A stretch of DNA of 64,000 nt from Bacillota bacterium. Lineage in GTDB: Bacteria; Bacillota; Bacilli; Desulfuribacillales; Desulfuribacillaceae. The notes beneath the pieces are model-generated. The model ran no database searches and was not told the DNA's origin. It saw only the letters and a list, made by a program, of their open reading frames with translations. A program made the translations under genes and the position numbers. Position 1 is the first letter of the stretch. Every line of letters starts with the position of its first letter. The DNA lies in the NCBI GenBank assembly GCA_023388635.1, contig JAEWFW010000022.1, forward strand, positions 11,890 to 75,889, read 5' to 3'. Of this stretch, positions 22,786 through 32,305 are shown one piece after another.

Positions 22786-23154
22786 ATGAAGCTGTTAATA
22801 GTGGATGATTCGACGCTCATGCAGAAATCTATCACTAAATTTCTGGGGCAGTATCTGAGTGATGTAGAATTTCATGTAGCGTCAGATGGCATAAAGGGTT
22901 GGGAAATGTTTCAGGAAATCCGTCCTGATGTTATGACGATTGATTTGCTTATGCCGAAACGTAACGGGCTTGAATTGCTGCATTTGCTTGCGCAGGAAGA
23001 ACACTCGACGAGACTGTTTGTGCTTTCAGCCGATGTGCAGCGGTCTGTGCATCAGGAAGTGGAAAATTTGGGAGCGATTTTTATCAGTAAGCCTTTTACA
23101 CTTGAGAAGGCAGAAGAACTAGCCCAGTTAATAAAGGAGTATGGTGTATGCTAG
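22786..23154 (+). CDS. Single-domain response regulator (CheY-like receiver)
   Basis: A 122-residue stand-alone receiver. The acidic pair is Asp7/Asp8 (IVDDST), the phospho-acceptor is Asp53 (PDVMTIDLLMP), with Ser81 and Lys102 (FISKPF) completing the site. There is no output domain. The ATG at 22786 has GGGAGGGAT seven bases upstream; the frame is open to 22762. It overlaps the next gene (a CheC-type phosphatase) by 7 bases, and that gene overlaps a hybrid kinase, so the three form one operon. Confidence 0.9.
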   Translation: MKLLIVDDSTLMQKSITKFLGQYLSDVEFHVASDGIKGWEMFQEIRPDVMTIDLLMPKRNGLELLHLLAQEEHSTRLFVLSADVQRSVHQEVENLGAIFISKPFTLEKAEELAQLIKEYGVC

Positions 23155-23771
23155 ATGATCTGCAAAAAGATGCTCTGAAAGAGTACATGAATCAGTTTAT
23201 GGGACAGGCGGCGAGCCTGTTATCGGATATGGTTAATAAGCGCGTCAACCTGACAATACCGAATGTTCAAATCATTGATTATAAAAAAGGCACCCGAGGA
23301 TTTGACATTATCCCTAATTTTTTGCATAGTTATGTCGTTTCGTCGTCCATATCATTTGGGCAAAAGTTTTCTGGAGAAGCAAAACTGATTTTTTCCCGCG
23401 ATAAGATCAAGACGCTTGTCATGCTATGTCTTGGGGAAGAACATCCGAATGAGCTTCATGAACTGACAGATGCCGATTTTGATGCGATCCGCGAAATTGG
23501 TAATATCATTCTCAATGCAATCGTCGGTTCGATTGGCAATCTAGTGGAAGTTCGCCTCGACTATTCATTACCGGAAGTCAATGTTTTCTTTTTCCCGGAG
23601 GATATGGAACGGATTATTGTCAAAAATGACGTGTATTTGCTCGTGATTCGTAACATGTTTACGGTGGAGCAGACCGACATCGAAGGCGCGATTGTCGTCA
23701 TTCTCAGTATGGAAGCTATCAATGAGTTGATTGAAAAAATTGATGAAGTACTGGTGGATATCTATGGATAA
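23148..23771 (+). CDS. CheC-family phosphatase with two intact active sites
   Basis: A 207-residue protein of the CheC/FliY/CheX fold, which removes phosphate from CheY-type receivers. The family signature (D/S-x3-E-x2-N-x22-P) is met twice: Asp8-Glu12-Asn15-Pro38 and Asp112-Glu116-Asn119-Pro142. It lacks the CheY-binding and flagellar-switch domains of FliY. It overlaps the receiver gene by 7 bases and the kinase gene by 8, so it very probably acts on one or both of their receivers. No motility genes are present in the window. Confidence 0.85.
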   Translation: MLDDLQKDALKEYMNQFMGQAASLLSDMVNKRVNLTIPNVQIIDYKKGTRGFDIIPNFLHSYVVSSSISFGQKFSGEAKLIFSRDKIKTLVMLCLGEEHPNELHELTDADFDAIREIGNIILNAIVGSIGNLVEVRLDYSLPEVNVFFFPEDMERIIVKNDVYLLVIRNMFTVEQTDIEGAIVVILSMEAINELIEKIDEVLVDIYG

Positions 23772-25383
23772 AATCACGAGATGCGTACTTGATAAAGCCA
23801 ATATCGGCATGATTGTCGTCGATAAGCAAGGGATGATTGTCCTTTGGAATAAATGGCTAGAGAATTATTCGGGAATATGTATGCAATATGCAGTCGGACA
23901 GGCATTGACCGATATTGTTCCTGTTTTTAAGGAATCATATTTTCAGCAAATATTTGCCAACGCTTTGCAAAAAGGTCAAAGTATGTTTTGCTCTGGGGCG
24001 ATCCACTCTGTATTCGTAGAGCACAGGGATCGGCTAAATAAGGCAGTTGTCAAACAAAACATGCAGATTGAGCCGATTATCCTACAGAATGCATCGTACC
24101 TTTTGTTGCAAATTAACGATATTACCAATCAATACAAACAGATACAAGCATTGAAAAGGGAGATAGCAGAGCGGAAACGAGTGGAGGATATTGTCCGTCA
24201 ATCGGAAAAGGAAATGACAGGTCTAAGGGACCAAGCGCTTGCGCTATCGCAAGCGAAGAGCGAGTTTCTGGCGATTATGAGTCATGAGATACGTACGCCG
24301 ATGAATGCGATCATTGGGATTGCCGAATTGCTTTCCAGTACGGATTTGAATGAAGAGCAGCGCGAATACGTCGAACTGTTTAGACATGCAGGTGAGAATT
24401 TAATGCTCGTCCTGAATGATATCCTCGATGCGTCCAAGATGGAAGCCGGTAAATTGCAGATATATAATAAAGAATTTAATCTGGATGAAGTATTAAAAGG
24501 AATTGCGGCGATCTATTCTTTTCAATCGGACAAGAAAGGAATTGCGTTCCGTTTTTCTCAACATGGAGAAATGCCTGATAGGGTCATAGGTGACCCAATT
24601 CGTTTGCAGCAGATTATCGGTAATTTGCTGTCGAATGCAGTCAAGTTCACCGAGCATGGTTATGTGGCATTTGAGGTCGTGATTGCTGCCTGTGATCAGG
24701 ATCAAGTCACGATTGACTTTATCGTACAGGATTCGGGAATCGGCATTGAGGAGAATAAGATTGAGCATATTTTTGAGCCGTTTACGCAAGCAGATAGCTC
24801 GATTACGAGAAGAATCGGCGGAACCGGCTTGGGTCTTTCGATCGTCAAGCAGTTGATCGCGTTGTTTGGCGGCGATATATCTGTAGAGAGCAAAGAGGGA
24901 GAGGGCTCGCGTTTCGTCGTGACGCTCACTATGCCGTGCAGTTATGGCTCTACGACAAGTGATGAACAACAGCCTGAGCAGCCGGTTGACATGCCGCCTG
25001 TGACAAAGGGCGGCACTCCGCGTATTTTAATTGCCGAGGATTCTGTAGATAATGTTAAGTTAATGCTCGCATATCTGAAAAATAGCAATTTAGATATTGA
25101 TGTTGTGCATAATGGATGGAGCGCTTTGGAATCGTATCGTCGTCAGGCATATGATTTAGTGATTATGGATATCGAAATGCCGGAATTAAACGGATTGGAG
25201 GCAGTTCGCCATATACGGGAATGGGAGCAGAAAACTTCCAAGAACCCTACGCCGATTATTACGCTGACGGCACATGCCTTAGATGAGTTTGAGCAAAGAA
25301 GCAGGGAAGCGGGATGTGATTCTCATCTGGTAAAGCCGATTAAAAGAAGTGAGCTGTTGCGAGTGATTAGGGAATACCTGTAA
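23764..25383 (+). CDS. Soluble hybrid sensor histidine kinase/response regulator
   Basis: A 539-residue cytosolic hybrid kinase with no membrane segments. Residues of about 1-125 form a PAS-like sensor (LDKANIGMIVVDKQGMIVLWNKW). A short coiled coil leads to the HisKA domain with His174 (IMSHEIRTPMNAIIG). The ATPase domain has NLLSNAVKFT, DSGIGI and GGTGLGLSIV. The C-terminal receiver (about 419-539) has Asp469 (IMDIEMPELNG) and Lys524. The ATG at 23764 overlaps the phosphatase gene by 8 bases after GGTGGA. With the two genes upstream it forms a complete phosphorelay-like unit. Confidence 0.92.
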   Translation: MDKITRCVLDKANIGMIVVDKQGMIVLWNKWLENYSGICMQYAVGQALTDIVPVFKESYFQQIFANALQKGQSMFCSGAIHSVFVEHRDRLNKAVVKQNMQIEPIILQNASYLLLQINDITNQYKQIQALKREIAERKRVEDIVRQSEKEMTGLRDQALALSQAKSEFLAIMSHEIRTPMNAIIGIAELLSSTDLNEEQREYVELFRHAGENLMLVLNDILDASKMEAGKLQIYNKEFNLDEVLKGIAAIYSFQSDKKGIAFRFSQHGEMPDRVIGDPIRLQQIIGNLLSNAVKFTEHGYVAFEVVIAACDQDQVTIDFIVQDSGIGIEENKIEHIFEPFTQADSSITRRIGGTGLGLSIVKQLIALFGGDISVESKEGEGSRFVVTLTMPCSYGSTTSDEQQPEQPVDMPPVTKGGTPRILIAEDSVDNVKLMLAYLKNSNLDIDVVHNGWSALESYRRQAYDLVIMDIEMPELNGLEAVRHIREWEQKTSKNPTPIITLTAHALDEFEQRSREAGCDSHLVKPIKRSELLRVIREYL

Positions 25384-25394
25384 ACGTTATCCCC

Positions 25395-25423
25395 TTGAAT
25401 CTCTTGCCGATATGATATATATT
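25395..25423 (+). promoter_or_regulatory. Candidate glmU promoter
   Basis: TTGAAT (25395-25400) and TATATT (25418-25423) with a 17-base spacer, 42 bases before the glmU start. It gives glmU a promoter independent of the inserted kinase operon. Confidence 0.4.
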
Positions 25424-25465
25424 TTGTATGGGACTGGTTTTGCTTCAAAGCATGGAGGTGAATTT

Positions 25466-26827
25466 ATGGAAAGTGGAGTTTGTGCATTGATTTTGGCTGC
25501 AGGCAAAGGAACACGGATGAAAAGTGCAAAGAATAAAGTGCTCCATGAAGTGGGAGGACTTTCTATGCTTGAACAGGTTATTTTGCAACTTCATGAGCTA
25601 CCTGTTCATGATATTGCGGTTGTGGTCGGTTACCAGAAAGAGCAAATTACGGAATCACTGCAAAGCAATGTCCATTTTGTTGAGCAGACAGAGCAGTTAG
25701 GAACAGGTCATGCTGTAAAATCTGCATGGCAATGGCTTGAGGGCAAACCGGGCAGTACGCTCGTCTTGTGTGGTGATACGCCGCTTTTAACGGCAAACAC
25801 ACTTCGGAAATTGATCGACACGCATCAAAAGGGTCAAGCGGCATGTACTGTGCTTACGGCAATCGCTCCCGATCCGACCGGTTATGGCAGAATTATTCGT
25901 GATCATACGGACGGCATATGTAAGATCGTCGAGCAAAAGGATGCGACAGAGGAACAAAGAAGTGTCAGGGAAATTAACTCCGGTGTCTATTGCTTTGACA
26001 ATCGCTATTTATTTGCTGCGCTTGATCAATTGGCGAATGACAATGTGCAGGGAGAGTATTATTTGACAGATGTTGTGGAGATTTTCAAGCGAGCGGGACG
26101 AGTTGTTTTACCGTGCTTGATCGATGAATTTGAAGAAATTGTCGGAGTCAATGACAGGATTGCCTTAGCGAGCGCCAATCAGATTTTTCGCAACCGCGTA
26201 TTGGAACATTGGATGCACGAAGGGGTGACAGTCCTTGATCCACAGACGACATATATAGACGCACAAGTCACCATCGGAGAGGATGTTATTCTTTATCCAG
26301 GCACACATTTACGCGGTCAGACATCGATCGGAGCGCGGAGCATTCTTGGACCGAACGTGGAGATCGACAATTGCCGTATCGGTGAAGATACGAGAGTGCG
26401 CCAAAGCGTACTAGATTCTTCGACGATTGGCGACTATGTAAATGTAGGACCGTTTGCGTATATCCGCCCCGGCAGTGAGTTGGGTGACCATGTAAAGATC
26501 GGTGATTTTGTTGAGATAAAGAACTCAAAGATTGATCAAGGTTCGAAAGTAGCACATTTAAGTTATATCGGTGACAGCGATGTCGGTCAATCGGTAAACA
26601 TTGGTTGCGGAACGATTACTGTGAACTATGATGGGAAGAAAAAGTATCGCACGACAATTAAAGATCATGTATTTGTCGGTTGTAATGCAAATCTTGTGGC
26701 TCCCGTAACTCTTGAGGAACATTCTTTTATCGCCGCGGGCTCGACAATTACTCAGGATGTTCCTGATCATGCGCTGGCAGTTGCCCGAAGCAGACAAGTG
26801 AATAAAGAAAACTATGTAAAAAAATAA
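25466..26827 (+). CDS. glmU: Bifunctional GlcN-1-P acetyltransferase / GlcNAc-1-P uridyltransferase
   Basis: Makes UDP-GlcNAc for peptidoglycan. The 453-residue protein has an N-terminal uridyltransferase domain (LILAAGKGTRMKSAKNKVLHE from residue 8; GTGHAVKSAW; GDTPLLT) and a C-terminal left-handed beta-helix of hexapeptide repeats (about 250-445) with RPGSELGDHVKIGDFVEIK and GCGTITVNYDGKKKYRT. The ATG at 25466 has GGAGGTG upstream; the frame is open to 25412. prs follows. Confidence 0.96.
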   Translation: MESGVCALILAAGKGTRMKSAKNKVLHEVGGLSMLEQVILQLHELPVHDIAVVVGYQKEQITESLQSNVHFVEQTEQLGTGHAVKSAWQWLEGKPGSTLVLCGDTPLLTANTLRKLIDTHQKGQAACTVLTAIAPDPTGYGRIIRDHTDGICKIVEQKDATEEQRSVREINSGVYCFDNRYLFAALDQLANDNVQGEYYLTDVVEIFKRAGRVVLPCLIDEFEEIVGVNDRIALASANQIFRNRVLEHWMHEGVTVLDPQTTYIDAQVTIGEDVILYPGTHLRGQTSIGARSILGPNVEIDNCRIGEDTRVRQSVLDSSTIGDYVNVGPFAYIRPGSELGDHVKIGDFVEIKNSKIDQGSKVAHLSYIGDSDVGQSVNIGCGTITVNYDGKKKYRTTIKDHVFVGCNANLVAPVTLEEHSFIAAGSTITQDVPDHALAVARSRQVNKENYVKK

Positions 26828-26872
26828 TCGCGTTACTATTGAATGTGAATAATACAATATCTGGAGGGTCAT

Positions 26873-27829
26873 ATGATGTGGGAGAATTGTGATACAACCA
26901 AAATGAAACTTTTTTCGTGTAATTCAAATCCGGGATTGGCAAAGGCGATCAGCGAATGTACGGGAATTCCTCTCGGTCGTTCGGAAGTAGTGCGCTTTAG
27001 CGACGGTGAAATTAACATCAACATCGAAGAGAGTGTCAGAGGAGCCGATACCTTTGTCGTTCAATCGACAAGCAGTCCGGCAAATGAGCATATTATGGAA
27101 ATGCTGATTATGGTTGACGCACTAAAACGCGCTTCCGCTAAAAGTATCAATCTGGTTATTCCTTATTACGGATATGCGAGACAAGATCGTAAAGCACGTG
27201 CACGTGACCCGATTACAGCAAAATTGATTGCTAATTTAATTGAGAAGTCAGGAGCAGACCGCATCGTATGTATGGATTTACATGCCGGACAGATTCAAGG
27301 ATTTTTCGATATTCCGCTTGACCACCTATTGAGCATGCCGATCATGGCGGATTACTTTATCAAAAAGGGTCTTGAAGATGTCGTCGTCGTATCTCCCGAT
27401 CATGGCGGAGTTGTACGCACGCGGAATCTTGCCCAGAAGCTCAATGCACCGATTGCAATTATCGATAAACGCAGACCACGGGCGAACGTAGCGGAAGTTA
27501 TGAACATTATTGGCGATGTGAAGGGTAAAACCTGTGTAATGATTGACGATATTATTGACACTGCAGGTACGATTACGCTGGCTGCGAGCGCTCTGAAAGA
27601 ATGTGGGGCAAAAGAGGTCTATGCGGCTTGTACACATCCTGTACTTTCCGGACCAGCGATTCAAAGGCTTGAGAATTCACCGATTAAGGAGCTGATCGTA
27701 ACAGATACGATCGCACTTCCTGAGGAAAAGAAAATTTCGAAAATTACAGTGTTATCGGTAGCACCTCTGATAGGCGAAGCAATTATTCGCATTCATGAAC
27801 GATTATCGATCAGTAAATTATTTGATTAA
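26873..27829 (+). CDS. prs: Ribose-phosphate pyrophosphokinase
   Basis: Makes PRPP from ribose 5-phosphate and ATP. The 318-residue protein shows RSEVVRFSDGEININIEESVRG, the PYYGYARQDRKARARDPITAK flexible-loop region, and the PRPP motif VMIDDIIDTAGTI (about 222-234). GGAGG lies five bases before the ATG at 26873 and eight before a second ATG at 26876; either may be used. ctc, which follows prs in B. subtilis, is absent. A terminator follows. Confidence 0.96.
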   Translation: MMWENCDTTKMKLFSCNSNPGLAKAISECTGIPLGRSEVVRFSDGEININIEESVRGADTFVVQSTSSPANEHIMEMLIMVDALKRASAKSINLVIPYYGYARQDRKARARDPITAKLIANLIEKSGADRIVCMDLHAGQIQGFFDIPLDHLLSMPIMADYFIKKGLEDVVVVSPDHGGVVRTRNLAQKLNAPIAIIDKRRPRANVAEVMNIIGDVKGKTCVMIDDIIDTAGTITLAASALKECGAKEVYAACTHPVLSGPAIQRLENSPIKELIVTDTIALPEEKKISKITVLSVAPLIGEAIIRIHERLSISKLFD

Positions 27830-27837
27830 ACGGATAT

Positions 27838-27866
27838 AATAGAAGGTGACAGCCTTCTATTTTTTT
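27838..27866 (+). terminator. Intrinsic terminator of prs
   Basis: Arms ATAGAAGG (27839-27846) and CCTTCTAT (27853-27860) with a 6-base loop and seven Ts. Confidence 0.85.
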
Positions 27867-27899
27867 CGATACGAGATTGTGGTTATAGGAGTTGGAAGT

Positions 27900-28460
27900 A
27901 TGAAGATGATTGTTGGATTGGGAAATCCGGGAGCTCAGTATCATCGTACCCGTCATAATGCGGGATTTATGCTGATTGATGCCTTGGCGGAAGACCTCGA
28001 CATTGCGGTTACGCAATCAAAATTTAAAAGTTTAGTCGGAGAAGGCAGGTATCAAGGGGAGAAGGTAGTCCTGCTGAAACCATTGACATATATGAATCTC
28101 AGTGGCGAAGCAGTGCGCGCGGCGATTGACTGGCATAAAATTGATGTGCAAGACATAGTAGTAGCGTATGATGATATGGATATGGATGTCGGAAGGCTGC
28201 GCTTTAGAGCGAAGGGCGGTTCTGGTGGGCATAATGGGATAAAGTCGCTGATCGCACATCTGGGTACAGAAACCTTTGCGCGCTGCAAAATCGGCGTGGG
28301 ACGTCCGGTCGTCGGTGATGTTGTGTCGCATGTGCTGACGAAATTTTCTGCGGAAGAGCAACAAATTATCGATCAGGGAATGGAGAAAGCAGTTGCGGCA
28401 ATGAAAGTGTTCATCAAAGCGGAAGATATTATCGATGTCATGAATCAATTTAATGGATAA
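27900..28460 (+). CDS. pth: Peptidyl-tRNA hydrolase
   Basis: Releases tRNA from prematurely terminated peptidyl-tRNA. The 186-residue protein has the N terminus MKMIVGLGNPG, the catalytic His19 in TRHNAGF, LLKPLTYMNLSGEAV and YDDMDMDVGRLRFRAKGGSGGHNG. The ATG at 27900 has AGGAG eight bases upstream; the frame is open to 27846. It lies between prs and fin-mfd as in B. subtilis. Confidence 0.96.
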   Translation: MKMIVGLGNPGAQYHRTRHNAGFMLIDALAEDLDIAVTQSKFKSLVGEGRYQGEKVVLLKPLTYMNLSGEAVRAAIDWHKIDVQDIVVAYDDMDMDVGRLRFRAKGGSGGHNGIKSLIAHLGTETFARCKIGVGRPVVGDVVSHVLTKFSAEEQQIIDQGMEKAVAAMKVFIKAEDIIDVMNQFNG

Positions 28461-28483
28461 AGTCGTCCTTGGGGGTCATACTA
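28455..28483 (+). promoter_or_regulatory. Sigma-F promoter of fin
   Basis: The -10 block GGTCATACTA (28474-28483) fits the sigma-F pattern GGnnAnAnTW fully, and GGATA (28455-28459) fits the -35 pattern GYWTA at four of five positions, with a 14-base spacer. fin is sigma-F dependent in B. subtilis. Confidence 0.6.
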
Positions 28484-28538
28484 TTAAATATTGCGGTTAT
28501 GTGTAAGCGATATGACTCTAGCGTAAGGGATGAGACGG

Positions 28539-28772
28539 ATGAAATATATTTATCATTGTAAGCATTGCCATACGGTGATTGATGTCATCGAAGGTAACGA
28601 AGATATTGGCAGACAATTGGGGCTGGCGGATTTGACTATGGAAGAAAAGGAAGATTTTCTGACATTTGATAAGCAAGAGCAAAAAGTATACGTCAAGACA
28701 GTGTGCGATTATTGTTATCAGGCGATCGTCAATAACCCGGAGCTCGCCATTATCGGAAATCCGCTACAGTAA
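28539..28772 (+). CDS. fin: Anti-sigma-F factor Fin
   Basis: Fin (YabK) turns off sigma-F during the switch to sigma-G in the forespore. The 77-residue protein matches the length of B. subtilis Fin and has the paired zinc motifs CKHC (residues 8-11) and CDYC. The ATG at 28539 is about ten bases after AAGGGA; an ATG at 28530 is in frame but abuts that site. The gene has its own sigma-F-like promoter and lies directly upstream of mfd, the conserved arrangement. Confidence 0.9.
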   Translation: MKYIYHCKHCHTVIDVIEGNEDIGRQLGLADLTMEEKEDFLTFDKQEQKVYVKTVCDYCYQAIVNNPELAIIGNPLQ

Positions 28773-28789
28773 ATACGTGAGGTGCAATT

Positions 28790-31700
28790 ATGCAGTTATT
28801 ATTAGAGCAGATGCGAAAGGATGCTGATTATCAATCGCTCTGTCAAGGTCTTGGCAAACAGCTTGAATCTCAAGTAGCGACGGGGATGACAGGTTCTTTA
28901 AAGGCAATATGCGTAGCGGCGTTGCGGCAGGATGCTGGGCGTCCGATTTGTCTGCTTACCCATACAATGGCACAAGCACAGAAATTGTATGATGATTTGC
29001 AGGAGATTCATCAAGGCGGAGTCTATTTATACTCCGGTAATGACTTCTTCATGATGGAGTATATTCACAGAAGTATTGATGAAATTGCACAGCGTTTGGA
29101 AACGATTCAAGCGATATATGAAAAAGATGCGCAAATTATTATTGCGCCTATTTATGCTGCGGTAAAACCGATTTCGCCTCCTTCGATTATGTACGCGTGC
29201 TATCAGAAAATTACCGTAGAGCATGAGTATGATATCAATCAGTTGACGCGCCGTTTCGTTGAACTGGGATATTCACATGAAGCGAAGACAGAAGAAGCCG
29301 GTCAATTTAGTGTACGAGGGGGCATCATCGATTTTTTCCCGATTATGGAACGCGCTCCTTATCGCATTGAATTTTTTGATAATTCAGTAGAATCGATTCG
29401 TCAATACGATCCGTTGACCCAGAGATCGATGCAATCGATAGATTCGGTCGTAATTACGCCATGTACAGAATGGCCGTTGACGGAACGACAATTGATAGAT
29501 TTGGGAACGATACTTGAGGAGCGATATAAAGAATTTGCGACGGGCAAAGACAAAAAGTTGCTTGAACCATTTACAGAACAACTGCTTCCCGACATAGAAA
29601 AATTAAACAATGCACTATTACCTGACCATATTATTCGTTATGGCAAATTATTATATGGAAAGACATGTAATTTACTAGATTATATAGCGGATCATGCGAT
29701 TGTCGTTATCGACGAACCGGGCAGGATTGTAGAGAAGAATAAAGAGACGGAAAAAGAATTTGCCGAATGGATTACATCTCTGTTGGAGAATGGCGGTACA
29801 CTGCCGGGGGTGATTGACCCATACAATGGAAATTGCGTATTTCAGACCGCCCATCAGAAGATTCTTTTCCCGATGATGCTGCGTAAGCTACCATTGGTTT
29901 CTCCCGGAAATATTGTCAGTTTTGTCGCGAAGTCGGCGCAAGAATTTCACGGGCAAATGAATGTTTTGCAGCAGGAAATGAAGCGTTGGCAGGCGAGTAA
30001 ATATCAGATTGTCGTGTTAGTTGCCAACGAGGAGCGTAAAGACCGCGTCTACAGAATCTTTGAGGATTACCAAATCACCGGTGCGGAAGTGAAAATTGGA
30101 CAACTGCATTCGGGATTTGAGCTACCGGCAAATCGGCTGGTCGTATTGACTGAAACCGAGATATTCGGCAGTAAGCAAAGAAAAAGTAAACGCATTAGTA
30201 AACAGTCCAATGCCGAACGCATCAGAAATTATCAAGATTTACAACCGGGCGATTATGTTGTGCATGTACATCATGGAATCGGAAGATATATTGGAATTGA
30301 GACGTTATGCGTCAATGAAATATCGCGTGATTATTTACGGTTGCAGTATGCCAAGAATGACGCGCTGTTCGTACCGATCGATCAGATGGATTTAATTCAG
30401 AAGTATGTCGGCAACGATGACAGTGCTCCTAAGATCCATTCCTTGGGAGGATCAGAATGGAAACGCGCCAAAGGAAAGGTCAAGAAAGCGGTTCGTGATA
30501 TAGCAGATGAACTGATCAAGCTCTATGCCGAGCGCAGAATGAGTCAAGGATTTGCTTTTAGCAAAGATTCGGAATGGCAAGCGGAATTTGACGCGATGTT
30601 TCCCTATCAGGAGACGGTGGACCAACTACGCTCTATTCAGGAAATCAAAGAAGACATGGAAAAGAGTTATCCGATGGATCGTCTGCTTTGCGGAGATGTC
30701 GGTTATGGGAAAACAGAAGTGGCAATTCGTGCGGCATTTAAAGCAGCTCTCGACGGGAAACAAGTAGGTGTATTAGTTCCGACGACAATCCTTGCGCAAC
30801 AGCATTACGAAAATTTCAAAGAGCGGTTCGCCGGTTATCCAATTCGGATTGCAGTTTTAAGCCGTTTCCGTTCCAAGAAGGAAATGGCTGAAAGTCTCAA
30901 AGCCTTAAAGCGTGGCGAGCTCGATATTATTATCGGCACTCATCGCTTACTTTCTAAAGATGTCGCATTTCATGATTTGGGGATGTTGATTATCGATGAG
31001 GAGCAGCGCTTTGGTGTAAGTCACAAGGAGAAAATCAAGCAATTGAAGAAAAATGTCGATGTTCTGACATTAACGGCGACACCGATTCCGCGGACATTGC
31101 ATATGTCCTTGTTGGGAGTACGCGATCTCAGCTTGATCGAGACACCGCCGGAAAATCGTTTTCCCGTTGAGACGACAGTCATTGAATACAATCCGATTTT
31201 TATTCGTGAGGTCATTGAACGGGAGATCAGTCGTGGTGGACAGGTATACTTTGTATACAACAAAATCGAAGGCATTGATCGCATGGCGGAGCAATTGCGT
31301 AGTTTAATACCCGACCTGCGTGTGACGGTCGGACATGGGCAGATGGGTGAACAACAACTGGAGAAGGTCATGCTCGACTTTATGGATCGTCAGTATGATG
31401 TACTTGTCAGTACGACAATTATTGAAACAGGTCTCGATATACCGAATGTCAATACTTTGATTGTCTACAACGCGGATCGAATGGGCTTATCACAGCTGTA
31501 TCAATTGCGCGGTCGCGTAGGACGTTCCAACCGCGTCGCCTTTGCTTACTTCACATACCAGAAAGATAAAGTGCTCACGGAAGTGGCGGAAAAGCGTCTG
31601 CAAGCTATCTGTGAATTTACGGAATTAGGGTCAGGCTTTAAAATTGCGATGCGCGATTTGGCGATCCGCGGTGCCGGCAATCTTCTAGGGGCAGAGCAGC

Positions 31701-32305
31701 ACGGACACATTGCATCTGTGGGCTTTGAAATGTATAATTACTTGTTGTCAGAGGCAATTGAGGAATTGAAACAGCAAGGAAGTCCTACACAAGAGGAGAA
31801 GGTAGAGCCGGTGATCGATATTAATGTCAATGCCTATCTGCCGGAGAGCTATGTAGGGGATTCTATGCAGAAGGTAGAGCTCTATAAAAAAATGGCGCGT
31901 ATTAAGGAGCTTGAGTACGCGCTGGAGTTAGAGGATGAATTACTTGACCGCTTTGGAGAATTGCCGGAACAAGTCGAGCTGTTACTGGCAATTACGCGGA
32001 TTAAATCCTATTGCTATCAATACCGAATGACACATATTGAGCAACATGGCGATGAAATCCATATAAAACTTCATCCAAGTGAGAATCGTAAAATAAATGG
32101 ACAGTATTTGTTCGAAAGAGCGAGTAGATTTGATAATCGGATTCGTTTAAAGGCTGGACAATGTATAGAGATTATTGTTACTATTAATAAATTAAGTCAA
32201 AAACAAGTCGTTGAATTATTGGAAAAGTGGATGTATAGTTATCAGGGGGTCTGTCAAACAGAAGAAGCAGGGGCAGGTTCTGAAAGAAAAGAAGGAGTGA
32301 GTTAA
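28790..32305 (+). CDS. mfd: Transcription-repair coupling factor
   Basis: Mfd removes RNA polymerase stalled at DNA damage and recruits UvrA. At 1171 residues it has the full length: UvrB-homology module at the N terminus (GSLKAICVAALRQDAGRPICLLTHT), the RNA polymerase-interacting domain (about 480-540, PGDYVVHVHHGIGRYIGIE), and the RecG-like helicase with Walker A DVGYGKTEVA (near 636-645), DEEQRFGV (near 735) and QLRGRVGRSN. The C-terminal TRCF domain is present. It is followed immediately by a prsA-like gene. Confidence 0.97.
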   Translation: MQLLLEQMRKDADYQSLCQGLGKQLESQVATGMTGSLKAICVAALRQDAGRPICLLTHTMAQAQKLYDDLQEIHQGGVYLYSGNDFFMMEYIHRSIDEIAQRLETIQAIYEKDAQIIIAPIYAAVKPISPPSIMYACYQKITVEHEYDINQLTRRFVELGYSHEAKTEEAGQFSVRGGIIDFFPIMERAPYRIEFFDNSVESIRQYDPLTQRSMQSIDSVVITPCTEWPLTERQLIDLGTILEERYKEFATGKDKKLLEPFTEQLLPDIEKLNNALLPDHIIRYGKLLYGKTCNLLDYIADHAIVVIDEPGRIVEKNKETEKEFAEWITSLLENGGTLPGVIDPYNGNCVFQTAHQKILFPMMLRKLPLVSPGNIVSFVAKSAQEFHGQMNVLQQEMKRWQASKYQIVVLVANEERKDRVYRIFEDYQITGAEVKIGQLHSGFELPANRLVVLTETEIFGSKQRKSKRISKQSNAERIRNYQDLQPGDYVVHVHHGIGRYIGIETLCVNEISRDYLRLQYAKNDALFVPIDQMDLIQKYVGNDDSAPKIHSLGGSEWKRAKGKVKKAVRDIADELIKLYAERRMSQGFAFSKDSEWQAEFDAMFPYQETVDQLRSIQEIKEDMEKSYPMDRLLCGDVGYGKTEVAIRAAFKAALDGKQVGVLVPTTILAQQHYENFKERFAGYPIRIAVLSRFRSKKEMAESLKALKRGELDIIIGTHRLLSKDVAFHDLGMLIIDEEQRFGVSHKEKIKQLKKNVDVLTLTATPIPRTLHMSLLGVRDLSLIETPPENRFPVETTVIEYNPIFIREVIEREISRGGQVYFVYNKIEGIDRMAEQLRSLIPDLRVTVGHGQMGEQQLEKVMLDFMDRQYDVLVSTTIIETGLDIPNVNTLIVYNADRMGLSQLYQLRGRVGRSNRVAFAYFTYQKDKVLTEVAEKRLQAICEFTELGSGFKIAMRDLAIRGAGNLLGAEQHGHIASVGFEMYNYLLSEAIEELKQQGSPTQEEKVEPVIDINVNAYLPESYVGDSMQKVELYKKMARIKELEYALELEDELLDRFGELPEQVELLLAITRIKSYCYQYRMTHIEQHGDEIHIKLHPSENRKINGQYLFERASRFDNRIRLKAGQCIEIIVTINKLSQKQVVELLEKWMYSYQGVCQTEEAGAGSERKEGVS

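Noticed and set aside
24493..24969. Antisense open frame inside the hybrid kinase gene (158 codons)
   Set aside because: It lies entirely opposite the conserved kinase ATPase domain and shows no protein-like features.
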